Source of the DNA: Paenibacillus sp. HWE-109
GTDB lineage: Bacteria > Bacillota > Bacilli > Paenibacillales > NBRC-103111
Assembly: GCF_022163125.1 (NCBI RefSeq)
Contig: NZ_CP091881.1
Location: forward strand, 1,612,001 to 1,676,000
Reading direction: 5' to 3'
DNA: 64,000 nucleotides
Part shown: positions 44,579-53,328 of the stretch, piece after piece
How the letters are laid out: each line of letters opens with the position of its first letter
Position numbering within the stretch: position 1 is the stretch's first letter
Made by a program: the position numbers and the translations under genes
The notes under the pieces: model-generated
Told to the model about the DNA's origin: nothing
Databases searched by the model: none
The model's input: the letters and a program-made list of their open reading frames with translations, nothing else

Positions 44579-47053
44579 TTGTTAAGAAATTTCAAAAGAT
44601 TAGCAGGGCTATTTCTAGTTATAAGCTTGGTTTTGAGTGTGCTTCCACAAGCGATATTTGCCACTAGTTTAAGTTCAAACAAGGCATTTCTTTCGTTTTC
44701 TGTAGAAGGTAATCCTGGCGTGATTGATGAGAGCAATCATACGATTAGCGTGATCGTTCCTTACCGATCTGCCGTTAATAATATGTTTGAATCATTTACG
44801 ATTTCGGGAGCATCTGTCATTAATCATACGAGCGATATGACGCGTACTAACTATACGAATCCTGTCGTATTAACCGTCGTTGCGGAGGATAATAGTACAC
44901 AAGATTACACGGTAACTGTGACCATTGGGCCGAGCAACTTAAAGTCTATCACAGCTTTTAATTTAACCAATCCACCGGCAACGGGCCTGATTGATGACGA
45001 AGCATACGCCGTATTTCTCACAGTCCCGAAGGGCGCAGACCTAACGCAATTGACGCCTTCGTTCGCAACGGACGGAGCTTCGGTACAAGTAAATGGGGCT
45101 ATTCAAACGAGTGGTGTATCTGTCGTGGACTTTACACAACCGGTGATGTATACGGTGGTCGCGGATGACGAAAGCTCCCGCAACTACTTGGTTACTGTCA
45201 GTATACAAAAAGTGCTCAGTAAGGCAAAAGAATTCACGTACTTTGCTTTAGCATCCCTTCCTGCAACCGGAATTATTGATGAGTCCAGTAAAACCATTTC
45301 AATTACAGTTCCTTATGGAACGAACCTGTCAGCTTTAGTGCCTGTTTTCATGACTACAGGTTATATGGTTCAAATTAACGGGCAACAACAAATTAGTGGT
45401 GAAGAAGCGCGCAATTTTACTGCACCTATCACTTATACCGTGTTGGATGAGGGATTGGATGTTCAAGATTATTTGGTAACCGTCAATGAAGCGCCTCAAA
45501 ATGCAAGTGCAACTAAACAACTGCTGACATTTAACGTTGGTGGTGTAGATGGTATTGTCAATGAATCTAATCATACTATAGCGGTACAAGTACCAACAGG
45601 CTATGACCGTGCTAATCAAGCTGCAAACTTTACCGCCAATGGTCAATCTGTAAGAGTTGGCAACCAACTCCAAGTTTCGGGTCAAAGCATCAATGACTTC
45701 TCACAACCAGTAACATATACGGTTTTTGCTGAAAATGGATTAACGCAAGATTATGTAGTATCCGTAGAGTTGCAAAAACAAATAGTTTCCTATGATTTAA
45801 GCTACCCGATTCAAGTTCATGGTGTCATTGATGAGGTCAATAAAAAGATTTCCTTCCAAATCCCTTATGGCACTGATTTAAGTGCAACAAAAGCCGTTTA
45901 CACAACAACGGCAGACCACCTTAAAATGAATGGCATTGTTCAACAATCAGGTGTTACTGAAAATGATATTAGTCTCTCACCAACCATTTATGCGGTAGAC
46001 TCTGAGAATGCTGCAGTACCTTACACTTTGATTCTGAATAGGGCGTTGAATCCTGCGAAGGATATGACCTCTTTTGGACTAACGACTCCGCAAGTCAATG
46101 GGGTTATAAATCAAAATAATCAAACCGTATCGCTGACTGTTCCTTATGGGACGAATGTATCTGAATTAATTCCAACCTTTACGATTACAGGCACCAAAGC
46201 AAAAGTTGGTCTTCTTGATCAAATTAGCGGCAGTACCAAACAAGATTTTCGGAACACTGTCAACTATGCCGTTTACGCGGAAGATGCTACTTTCAAAGAT
46301 TATCTCGTTACGATAACAGTTGCGGCGCAACTGCCAGATAATAATTCTTCGGAAGGTCAAGTTTCGTCTCCAAGTATAGACACAGCACCTCCAACGAAAC
46401 AACCAACAGCTGTTTTCACTTCAGTGGTTAACCTTGCCAAGGTCGAGGAGTTCATAAAAAGCAAGATTGAAGAAGCAAAAACGAAATCAAACAATACCCA
46501 ATTCTCCGATGTGAACAAGCACTGGAGCAAATCTAATATCGATCTTTTTGTAAAACTGGGCGTTATATCGGGATATGAAGACAATACATTCAAGCCGGAT
46601 GCTAGCATCACGCGTGCAGAATTTGCAGTTATGATAGCTAAAGTATTTCACGTCGAAGCTGCGGACAAATCCGCTTTATTGAAAGATGTGAAGGAGCACT
46701 GGGCGAATAAAGCGATTGCAGCTCTTTCCTCAAACGGAATCATAACGGGATATGAAGATGGTACGTTTAAACCGGATAAAACCATTTCTCGAGCAGAAAT
46801 CATTGCCATTTTAGGGCGTTTAATCGATCTAAATGCGACAGATAAACACCAAGCTGCTTCTTTTAGGGATGTAGGAAGTTCTTGGAATGCCAAAGAGATT
46901 GAAGCGGCTGCCTCCTCTGGGTTAGTTGAAGGTCGAGACGCAAATACTTTTGCTCCTAACGAATCTTCTACTAGAGCAGAAGCTTTGACTATTATCTTGC
47001 GTGCGCTGAGCCTGAATCCTGATGTGAAATCTTTGCTTGAACAGTTTAAATAG
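44579..47053 (+). CDS. SLH-anchored surface protein with six beta-sandwich repeats
   Basis: An ~824-residue secreted protein. Signal peptide 1-28 (ending AIFA|T), then six repeats of ~90-95 residues (starting about 29, 119, 214, 311, 401 and 491), each with a G.I(D/N)E..(K/H)TI...VP(Y/T)G segment and ending with a Y.V.(A/V)E...QDY.VTV strand. They resemble the DUF5018-type repeats. After a Ser/Pro-rich linker come three SLH domains (about 641-690, 701-750, 762-815; e.g. GYEDNTFKPDASITRAEF), which bind pyruvylated secondary wall polymer. TTG 44579 is preferred: GGAGG (44565-44569) is 9 nt away, but abuts the TTG at 44570. It may be an S-layer-associated adhesin or stalk; no catalytic motif is visible. 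Confidence 0.85.
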   Translation: MLRNFKRLAGLFLVISLVLSVLPQAIFATSLSSNKAFLSFSVEGNPGVIDESNHTISVIVPYRSAVNNMFESFTISGASVINHTSDMTRTNYTNPVVLTVVAEDNSTQDYTVTVTIGPSNLKSITAFNLTNPPATGLIDDEAYAVFLTVPKGADLTQLTPSFATDGASVQVNGAIQTSGVSVVDFTQPVMYTVVADDESSRNYLVTVSIQKVLSKAKEFTYFALASLPATGIIDESSKTISITVPYGTNLSALVPVFMTTGYMVQINGQQQISGEEARNFTAPITYTVLDEGLDVQDYLVTVNEAPQNASATKQLLTFNVGGVDGIVNESNHTIAVQVPTGYDRANQAANFTANGQSVRVGNQLQVSGQSINDFSQPVTYTVFAENGLTQDYVVSVELQKQIVSYDLSYPIQVHGVIDEVNKKISFQIPYGTDLSATKAVYTTTADHLKMNGIVQQSGVTENDISLSPTIYAVDSENAAVPYTLILNRALNPAKDMTSFGLTTPQVNGVINQNNQTVSLTVPYGTNVSELIPTFTITGTKAKVGLLDQISGSTKQDFRNTVNYAVYAEDATFKDYLVTITVAAQLPDNNSSEGQVSSPSIDTAPPTKQPTAVFTSVVNLAKVEEFIKSKIEEAKTKSNNTQFSDVNKHWSKSNIDLFVKLGVISGYEDNTFKPDASITRAEFAVMIAKVFHVEAADKSALLKDVKEHWANKAIAALSSNGIITGYEDGTFKPDKTISRAEIIAILGRLIDLNATDKHQAASFRDVGSSWNAKEIEAAASSGLVEGRDANTFAPNESSTRAEALTIILRALSLNPDVKSLLEQFK

Positions 47054-47063
47054 GTGGAGTGTT

Positions 47064-47104
47064 ACGAGATCAGGTTGCTATTGCAGCTTGATCTCGTTTT
47101 CTTT
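47064..47104 (+). terminator. terminator of the SLH protein gene
   Basis: ACGAGATCA.G.TGC pairs with GCA.C.TGATCTCGT, followed by TTTCTTTT. Confidence 0.8.
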
Positions 47105-47126
47105 TCGAGTTCGTGCAACTAAACTG

Positions 47127-47156
47127 TTGTCGAAATCTGTACAGATGTGTTAAGAT
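47127..47156 (+). promoter_or_regulatory. promoter with palindrome in its spacer, before efflux pump
   Basis: TTGTCG (47127-47132), an 18-bp spacer holding the perfect palindrome ATCTGTACAGAT (47135-47146), and TAAGAT (47151-47156). A dyad centred between -35 and -10 with a slightly long spacer is the layout of MerR-activated promoters. Confidence 0.55.
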
Positions 47157-47228
47157 GAAAAACAGACTTGACCAATAGAGATAAAGAGTCTGCGGATACG
47201 GAACGAAGAATAGGAGATTCTATTTACT

Positions 47229-48437
47229 ATGACCAACAAGAACAATCAGCATGTGTTTAGATTAGCTATGCTGCTCGGTTTATTTTCGACACTCGGGCCT
47301 TTTACGATCGATATGTATTTACCGGCGTTTCCGGAGATTGTGAAGCAATTCGGTACGACAGCTTCGCTGGTGCAGCTCAGCTTGACCGCTTGCTTACTCG
47401 GACTCGGCATCGGCCAGCTCGTCATGGGTTCGCTGAGCGACGTCTACGGTAGACGGAATCCGCTGCTGATCTCCATGGCGGTTTATGTCGTCGCTTCGTT
47501 AGCTTGCGCATTCTCGCCCAATATCGGGTTGTTGATCGCATTCCGCTTCGTGCAGGGTTTTGCCGCTTCGGCGGGCATTGTCATTTCCCGCGCGATCGCA
47601 CGCGATTTGTATAGTGGTCACGAGCTTACCAAATTTTTCTCGCTGCTCCTGCTTGTAGGTAATTTGGGTCCGCTCGTGGCGCCGGTTACCGGTAGTGGGA
47701 TTCTTTCTTTCACATCTTGGATCGGCGTATTTGTAGCGCTGTCACTACTGGGAATCTACTTATTGACGATGACCAAATGGAAGCTGCAGGAGACTTTGCC
47801 AGTTGATCGCCGCAGGCCCAGCAACTTCGTGGAGCAGCTGCGGAACTATGGACTGCTCTTGCGAGATCGCAAGTTTGTCGGCTACATGCTGGCACAGGGC
47901 ATTATGATCGCGGGCGTCTTCGCGTATGTTTCGGGAACGCCCTTTATTTATCAAAATATTTATGGGGCATCACCGACCGTATTCGCTCTTTTGTTTGGAT
48001 CGAACGGCATCAGCCTGATCATCGGTTCTCAGCTGGTCGGGCGGATGTCGCATCGTGTATCCGAGCATGCGTTTCTGTTGTTCGGCCTATGGCTTGCTTG
48101 TTTGGCAAGCGTTATTGTCTTGGTGGTGGCCATCGTCCATGGACCGCTTTTCGCATTGGTGATTCCGCTGTTCTTCTTCGTGGCGGCAATCGGCATCACA
48201 TCTACGGCAGCATTCCCGCTGGCAATGGAGACTCAGGCTCATATGGCGGGCAGCGCTGCTGCCCTGCTAGGGGTCATTCCCTTCCTGCTCGGTGCAGTCG
48301 TCTCACCGCTTGTCGGCATCGCGGGCGAAGACACGGCCGTTCCGCTGGGCGTGATTATTTTATTGACGAGCGCTGCAGCGATGCTGGCCTACTTCTTTCT
48401 CGTTAGAAGAAGCTCGAGTAGTGCAAGATTAGGTTAG
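47229..48437 (+). CDS. Bcr/CflA-family drug efflux MFS transporter
   Basis: A 402-residue 12-span major facilitator protein. The motif A loop (GSLSDVYGRRNPLL) and the N-terminal GPFTIDMYLPAFPEI segment are characteristic of the Bcr/CflA drug:proton antiporters (bicyclomycin, chloramphenicol and sulfonamide are known family substrates). It is complete and monocistronic, with AGGAG ahead of ATG 47229 and a terminator after. The dyad in its promoter suggests control by a regulator encoded elsewhere. Confidence 0.92.
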   Translation: MTNKNNQHVFRLAMLLGLFSTLGPFTIDMYLPAFPEIVKQFGTTASLVQLSLTACLLGLGIGQLVMGSLSDVYGRRNPLLISMAVYVVASLACAFSPNIGLLIAFRFVQGFAASAGIVISRAIARDLYSGHELTKFFSLLLLVGNLGPLVAPVTGSGILSFTSWIGVFVALSLLGIYLLTMTKWKLQETLPVDRRRPSNFVEQLRNYGLLLRDRKFVGYMLAQGIMIAGVFAYVSGTPFIYQNIYGASPTVFALLFGSNGISLIIGSQLVGRMSHRVSEHAFLLFGLWLACLASVIVLVVAIVHGPLFALVIPLFFFVAAIGITSTAAFPLAMETQAHMAGSAAALLGVIPFLLGAVVSPLVGIAGEDTAVPLGVIILLTSAAAMLAYFFLVRRSSSSARLG

Positions 48438-48457
48438 TAGCTTATATCAAACGGCAG

Positions 48458-48504
48458 GTAAGAGCAAAGTTCAAGCTGATAAAGCTTGGCTTTGCTCTTT
48501 TTGC
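48458..48504 (+). terminator. terminator of the efflux pump gene
   Basis: AAGAGCAAAG...AAGCT pairs with AGCTT..CTTTGCTCTT, followed by TTTT. Confidence 0.8.
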
Positions 48505-48565
48505 GTTTCATCTGTCGAATTGCTTTAAATAACGGTGTTGTTTAATGGATGTGCGGAAAAAAAGG

Positions 48566-48594
48566 TTGACAACGGATTGGAATTGACTGATTAT
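48566..48594 (+). promoter_or_regulatory. candidate promoter of the 48.7-kb locus
   Basis: TTGACA (48566-48571), 17-bp spacer, GATTAT (48589-48594). The -10 is imperfect. Operator-like sites lie directly downstream. Confidence 0.5.
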
Positions 48595-48616
48595 TGACTT
48601 GAAATAAACCTGAAAC

Positions 48617-48677
48617 AAACTAGCTGGTTTAATTTATATTTTAATATTACATTAATAAATCAGAAAGAAACCAGAAC
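48617..48677 (+). promoter_or_regulatory. operator-like sites shared with the dehydrogenase promoter
   Basis: A near-palindrome AAACTAGCTGGTTT (48617-48630) and AAATCAGAAAGAAACCAGAA (48658-48677). CTGGTTT and AAACCAG form an inverted pair. The second motif matches 52255-52274 at 18 of 20 positions. Confidence 0.55.
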
Positions 48678-48712
48678 AATGGAAGACTACAAGTTTTCAA
48701 GGAGGATATCTC

Positions 48713-49861
48713 ATGATTGAGATACGTACAATGAGTGAACGCGAAATGGCGCAGGCGGTTCAATTGGCTGATGAAACGTTTCGCGATGCTAAGCAGGCTT
48801 CTATGTTGAGAGCGTTTCCGAGTGCATTCGACGGACGCCTCGGGCAATCCTTCGGTGCATTTGAGGGGGAGAGACTTGTTGCTTTCATGGGATTAGTTCC
48901 TTCGATTATACGCATTGGAGCTGCTAATCTGAATGTGGTATCCCTTGGTTCCGTGTGTACATCTCCGAGCTATCGGGGAAAGAAAATCGCCTCTGCGATG
49001 CTGGGTCAAGTGTTGGCTCATGCAGATCGCATTGGAGCAAGTATGATGCTTGTTTCTGGTGATGGTCCGCTCTATATGCGCAGTGGCTGTCATTATTATG
49101 GCAGGGTGACAAGGTTTATAATATCCGCTAAAGACGAGAAGCTGCCAGTGATTGCTGCCAGTTCCGACTTCACAGTTCGGCGAATTGGTTCGGAAGATCT
49201 GTTCCGACTTCATGGAGCAGCTAGAACTCGTCCTGTAAGGTATGAGCAGGGAGTGGCAGAACTTGCCGCTTTGATCGCTAGCGAAGCCATCGCCAGCTGT
49301 TATCATATGCAGCATGCTGTGTTTGCGGCTTTCGAATCGGATGATATTGCTTCCTATGTTGTCATTGCGGTGCCCTCAGAGGGGGATGATGTTAATGAAG
49401 AAGCTCCTTTTGTGGTGGAATGGGGCGGCAGTGCGGAAGCAGTGGCATCTATTTTTGGTCATGTTTTGCGCGAGCGGCTTGTTGATGTTCTGGAAGTTCC
49501 GGTACTGTGGCATGAATCGAGGCTGTTGCAGGTATTGGCTGATTTCCCCCATAAGAAAATGAGGAATCATGGCACCGCACAGATCATTGATCCGGAACGA
49601 TTGTTCAGCGAGCTATTGCCTTATTTGGTGGAGAAGGCGCCATTAGCTGCATCCAGGCTGAGTTTTCTCCGATCCGGCGCCAGCGGCGGGACTATTTTGT
49701 ATGTGGATGGCGTGGAAGCGGTCGCTTTGAGTGAGGAAGAACTTGTAGCGGTATTGTTCGATCCGGAAGCTGACATCGCTGTTCCAGAACCGTTGAAGGA
49801 ATTGTTAGGCCAGTTGTTCCCTGTTCCTTTTCCGCATGCCGGAGGGTTGAATTTTGTTTGA
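48713..49861 (+). CDS. two-domain GNAT acetyltransferase-like protein
   Basis: A 382-residue protein whose first half is a GNAT domain with the acetyl-CoA loop (SLGSVCTSPSYRGKKIASAMLGQ, residues ~75-97) and a following LVSGDGPLYMRSGCHYYG strand. The second half resembles the extra domain of Eis-like GNATs, more weakly. The acceptor is unknown; being first in the locus with the beta-helix proteins, a sugar-related or self-protective role is possible. AAGGAGG lies before ATG 48713. Confidence 0.8.
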   Translation: MIEIRTMSEREMAQAVQLADETFRDAKQASMLRAFPSAFDGRLGQSFGAFEGERLVAFMGLVPSIIRIGAANLNVVSLGSVCTSPSYRGKKIASAMLGQVLAHADRIGASMMLVSGDGPLYMRSGCHYYGRVTRFIISAKDEKLPVIAASSDFTVRRIGSEDLFRLHGAARTRPVRYEQGVAELAALIASEAIASCYHMQHAVFAAFESDDIASYVVIAVPSEGDDVNEEAPFVVEWGGSAEAVASIFGHVLRERLVDVLEVPVLWHESRLLQVLADFPHKKMRNHGTAQIIDPERLFSELLPYLVEKAPLAASRLSFLRSGASGGTILYVDGVEAVALSEEELVAVLFDPEADIAVPEPLKELLGQLFPVPFPHAGGLNFV

Positions 49862-49915
49862 AACACTTGTTTGAGACATAGGATTGGAAAACCAATAAGA
49901 GCAGGAGGTCATGAG

Positions 49916-52006
49916 ATGATTCAACTTTCCAACCTGGAGGAGCTGTTGGCCTGTAAACCGCATCCCATGGATGATGGTCAGCTTGTGTATGTAGAAGGCT
50001 ATTATGAAAAGGGGGATGGCGGCTGCAAGCTTGTACGTTGGATGGCGAGCAGCAACAAAACCGATAATGGCGGGACGATTCATGATCCTCGCACAGGCGG
50101 CAGCGGACGCTGGGAAACCGTTCATCGCGGGGTGGGCGACTTCAGGTGGTTCGGCATTATGGATGCGACAGTGAATGCGGACGATGCCATGGATGCAATG
50201 GTCAATGACGACTCAATTCATTTGATTGAGGCGCATACGGATCTTAATTTTGTGCGAAGACATACATATGACCGCAGCGATATTGAACTTAATTTTGGCG
50301 GGCATACCATCACGACGGAAGGTATTGAGTTAAATACGCCAGCAAACCCGTTCGGAGCGGTGATATTCTTCCAGGGGAAGGTATCCGGCGAAACGCAAAT
50401 CCTTACACTTTCTGCTGATCTTCCCGAGCAAACCGATATTCTGGAGGTGTTGGATTCGACCCTTTTTACGGTGGATGACTGGTGGAAAGTCAGGGTGAAG
50501 AATAATCCGGCAGGCAGTGCGCAGCGGGAGTTGGACTACCTGCTGCAGATTACAGAAATCATCGATGGCAGCCACGTCCGGGTTAACTACAAGCTTGGCT
50601 GGCCCCTTGCTGCGGGACGGGAAATCACTTACATGAAGATGAATCCTGTCTTCCGCAGTCATGTGCGGAACATGAATTTCGTCGGCGTCCCCGTGCCGGA
50701 TAATGGTTCAACAAGCGAGAAGCCATCGGAGAACTGGGATCAATTGGGTTCAAATCCGATCGCCTACGAGTTTGCCGTTGCGTGCAATGTTGCTGATATT
50801 ACGGCGACAAAGGTATTTTGGCCAGTTGTTGAGCGGCGCTACTGTACTCATTATGTGACGGAACGATGCAGGTTGACGAACCCTGAGGAAGTGATTTGGG
50901 GCGGAACCGGTTATCTGACGCAACAACTGAACGTGCTGTATGGGCATGTTCGTGATTGCCATACAAGCAACGCAAGACATTTGAATGATTTCACATGTGC
51001 GGCCTATTGTATGGTTGAGAACTGCCACGGCGATGGCGATGAACATGGATCGTTCGTTACTCATGGACAGTATGAACATGATCTCACATTTGTTGGGAAT
51101 TCGGGTTTGCTCTCATTCGCTAACAGCGGTACAACCTGGGGAGATAGTGCCAAGCGAATCACTGTCAAAAAGCATGTCGGTTCACGAGTGGTAGCGCACA
51201 AGCGCATAACCGATTTAACACTGGAGGATGTTCATGCCGTTTACAAGGAAGGGTTGGTCGATTCCGGTACGATATGGGCAAATGCGGATGGTTTGCAAAT
51301 GAGGGGCTGTACAGCGGACACGATGCTGACCCTTTCGCAAAGTTCATCCCGCTCGAAACGCGGTAATTTGGCTGACGGCTGCGCCTTCGGAATGACCAAG
51401 AACGGGGAAATGGCGCGGCTTCCCGGAGTTGCGCATGCTGGATTTGGCCCAGTCTCAAGCGATTTCGCCATGTTGAATTGCTATTTTCACAACGTCGATG
51501 GAAATTTAGTCGGAAGCATCAAGCGTCTGAGGCTGACGAACACGTGGTTTGTCGGCGCTTCTCCTGAAGCGAGTCCGATTCAGATCTGTTCTGATGAGGT
51601 GGTGATTCATGGCGGTGGTTTTAAAGATTCCGGTATCGAGCTGAGCGGAACGAACAACCAGTCCATTACGATAGATGGAGGCACGTCATTTCGGGGCGCG
51701 AATGCAGATAAGGCTTATTTGAAGAGTAGGAACACGGCAGGAATTATAACATGGATTCTCGGGGATTGCGATAGTGCAGCCCCTGATGCTGATACAGCGC
51801 ACTTTCACATTCAAGGCGGCATTAATAAAATGAGAGCCATAGGCTCCCGGTTTTCTGGAGGCAAATACATAGTTGCGGAAGGCGCATTCAACCGTGATTC
51901 GTATATGCTTATGACGGCTTGCATAGAAGATAAGGTCGATCGATCTTTGCTGCCGGTGGAAAGTCATCTAGTCAAACATGAGGCCGGAAACATGATCCTT
52001 GTTTAA
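49916..52006 (+). CDS. beta-helix (pectate-lyase-like) protein without signal peptide
   Basis: A 696-residue protein strongly similar along its whole length to the Tat-exported protein at 57158. Shared segments include GDFRWFGI, the RS-DIE-F-GHT(I/V)TTEG run, NPFGAV-FFQG, AGGAQRELDYL-like, NARHLNDFTCAAY, NCHGDGDE and SGLLSFANSGTTWGDSAKR. Repeating N/G-rich short strands suggest a right-handed parallel beta-helix, as in pectate-lyase-like lyases, epimerases and hydrolases; the activity is unknown. ATG 49916 is 7 nt after AGGAGG. No signal peptide exists in this or the longer reading, so unlike its paralogue it should stay in the cytoplasm. A terminator follows. Confidence 0.75.
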   Translation: MIQLSNLEELLACKPHPMDDGQLVYVEGYYEKGDGGCKLVRWMASSNKTDNGGTIHDPRTGGSGRWETVHRGVGDFRWFGIMDATVNADDAMDAMVNDDSIHLIEAHTDLNFVRRHTYDRSDIELNFGGHTITTEGIELNTPANPFGAVIFFQGKVSGETQILTLSADLPEQTDILEVLDSTLFTVDDWWKVRVKNNPAGSAQRELDYLLQITEIIDGSHVRVNYKLGWPLAAGREITYMKMNPVFRSHVRNMNFVGVPVPDNGSTSEKPSENWDQLGSNPIAYEFAVACNVADITATKVFWPVVERRYCTHYVTERCRLTNPEEVIWGGTGYLTQQLNVLYGHVRDCHTSNARHLNDFTCAAYCMVENCHGDGDEHGSFVTHGQYEHDLTFVGNSGLLSFANSGTTWGDSAKRITVKKHVGSRVVAHKRITDLTLEDVHAVYKEGLVDSGTIWANADGLQMRGCTADTMLTLSQSSSRSKRGNLADGCAFGMTKNGEMARLPGVAHAGFGPVSSDFAMLNCYFHNVDGNLVGSIKRLRLTNTWFVGASPEASPIQICSDEVVIHGGGFKDSGIELSGTNNQSITIDGGTSFRGANADKAYLKSRNTAGIITWILGDCDSAAPDADTAHFHIQGGINKMRAIGSRFSGGKYIVAEGAFNRDSYMLMTACIEDKVDRSLLPVESHLVKHEAGNMILV

Positions 52007-52015
52007 TTCATCGTT

Positions 52016-52050
52016 GAAGTCTACCTGTTAATAGGTGGGCTTCTTTCTTA
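52016..52050 (+). terminator. terminator of the first beta-helix gene
   Basis: GAAGTCTACCT pairs with AGGTGGGCTTC (two mismatched or wobble pairs) around GTTAAT, then TTTCTTATTTT. Confidence 0.7.
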
Positions 52051-52087
52051 TTTTAGCGTGTATCCTTGCGGTGCGGTCCTGATTTCT

Positions 52088-52153
52088 AATGTTAGGTATA
52101 TGTAATGCGTTAATCAATATGCGTTATATAACCTAACATTGAAAGCGATTGCA
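52088..52153 (+). promoter_or_regulatory. 53-bp inverted repeat and cre-like site
   Basis: AATGTTAGGT (52088-52097) and ACCTAACATT (52131-52140) frame an imperfect dyad with internal ATGCGTTA repeats. Immediately next is TGAAAGCGATTGCA (52140-52153), one mismatch from the CcpA cre consensus TGWAANCGNTNWCA. Confidence 0.5.
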
Positions 52154-52167
52154 AACACAAAAAAGGA

Positions 52168-52196
52168 TTGACATTCATATTTAGCCTATTTATAAT
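52168..52196 (+). promoter_or_regulatory. perfect-consensus sigma-A promoter
   Basis: TTGACA (52168-52173), 17-bp spacer, TATAAT (52191-52196), ~90 bp before the dehydrogenase gene that opens the third importer module. Confidence 0.8.
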
Positions 52197-52202
52197 AAAA
52201 AT

Positions 52203-52275
52203 AAATCAGAAACAAATCACAAATCGAAGTTAGTTAGTTTCTGGTGTAATTATTAAATCAGATACAAACCAGAAA
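52203..52275 (+). promoter_or_regulatory. operator-like repeats downstream of the promoter
   Basis: AAATCAGAAACAAATCACAA (from 52203) and AAATCAGATACAAACCAGAA (52255-52274) are direct repeats of the motif before the GNAT gene. TTTCTGGT (52238-52245) and ACCAGAAA (52268-52275) are inverted. The last copy touches the ribosome-binding site. Confidence 0.55.
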
Positions 52276-52284
52276 GAGGTAAGC

Positions 52285-53289
52285 ATGATGAGAGCAGTTA
52301 AAGGCATAAATGGGTCGGCGCAATTATTAGAGCTTCCACCCCCGGAGATGATACCTCAATTCGTCAAAGTGAAAACGGAATATTCCGTTGTAAGTGTAGG
52401 TACCGAGCTAATGATGATACAAAATAGCGGGGATGCTAATTTGGGTTACAGCGCGAGCGGGATTGTTGAGGAGGTAGGAGAAGGTGTAACTCACGTTGTT
52501 CCCGGGCAAAAAGTCGCTTGCTACGGGGTGCCTGCCCACAGAGAGTTCCTGCTCGTGCCGAAACATTTAGTAACGCCGATACCGGAAGGTGTCACGCTGC
52601 AGGAAGCAGCATTCGTCGGCATTGGAGCGATTGCGATTCATGCCCTGCGTCAAGCTAGTTTGAGTTTCGGGGAAGCGATGATCATTGCAGGGCTTGGCAT
52701 ATTAGGGCAGGTAATCGCCCGTATTGCGCATGCTGCGAGCTACAGAGTAATTGGACTGGAACTGATGGAGGAGCGCTGTCGCACGCTTGAAGCAGTCGGG
52801 GCCAAAGCTTGCCGCTCACAAGTTGAGCTTAGACGTCTTGTTGAATCAGATCCTTCCTGGCTTGGCGCAGATGCTGTTATGCTTTGTGCAAGCAGCCGGA
52901 AACATAGTATGGTGGATGATGCGATCGGCTGGCTTCGCGATCGTGGACGCGTCGTAATTGTTGGGGATACCGGGACGGAATTTGATCGGGATCTGCTTTT
53001 TATGAAAGAAGCGAGTGTGCACATCTCGCGGGCGGGCGGTCCTGGCCGCTATGAGCATACGTATGAGCAGCAAGGAGTCGATTATCCGTTAGGATACGTG
53101 CGATGGACAGAAGGCAGGAATATGGGGGAATTCTTACGCTTAATTGCGGAGAAACGGATCGATATGCAATCGCTCATCACGAATGAATGTGCGCTCGATG
53201 AGCTGCCTTCTATGTATCAAAGCTGTCTGGAAAAGCCGCAGCAATCGATGGGGATTGTTGTTCGTCACGGGAAACTCAAACCTGCTTAA
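52285..53289 (+). CDS. medium-chain dehydrogenase without catalytic Cys (VGTEL type)
   Basis: A 334-residue MDR-fold protein with a GroES-like N-terminal domain and a Rossmann domain (AMIIAGLGILGQVIARIA near residue 130). The usual catalytic-zinc cysteine motif (GICGTD) is replaced by SVGTEL, as in BchC-like and related zinc-poor MDR proteins, so it is probably not a classical zinc alcohol dehydrogenase. It lies at the head of the operon with two permeases and a binding protein, and may oxidise a sugar derivative. ATG 52285 or 52288 could be used; AGAGG spacing is 5 or 8 nt. Confidence 0.8.
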   Translation: MMRAVKGINGSAQLLELPPPEMIPQFVKVKTEYSVVSVGTELMMIQNSGDANLGYSASGIVEEVGEGVTHVVPGQKVACYGVPAHREFLLVPKHLVTPIPEGVTLQEAAFVGIGAIAIHALRQASLSFGEAMIIAGLGILGQVIARIAHAASYRVIGLELMEERCRTLEAVGAKACRSQVELRRLVESDPSWLGADAVMLCASSRKHSMVDDAIGWLRDRGRVVIVGDTGTEFDRDLLFMKEASVHISRAGGPGRYEHTYEQQGVDYPLGYVRWTEGRNMGEFLRLIAEKRIDMQSLITNECALDELPSMYQSCLEKPQQSMGIVVRHGKLKPA

Positions 53290-53328
53290 GGTAAGGATCA
53301 CATTCACCAATGATGAAGGAGGTTGAAT

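Noticed and set aside
44230..44667. 145-residue ORF before the SLH protein gene
   Set aside because: It spans palindromic repeat DNA, overlaps the SLH gene start in another frame and has no plausible ribosome site.
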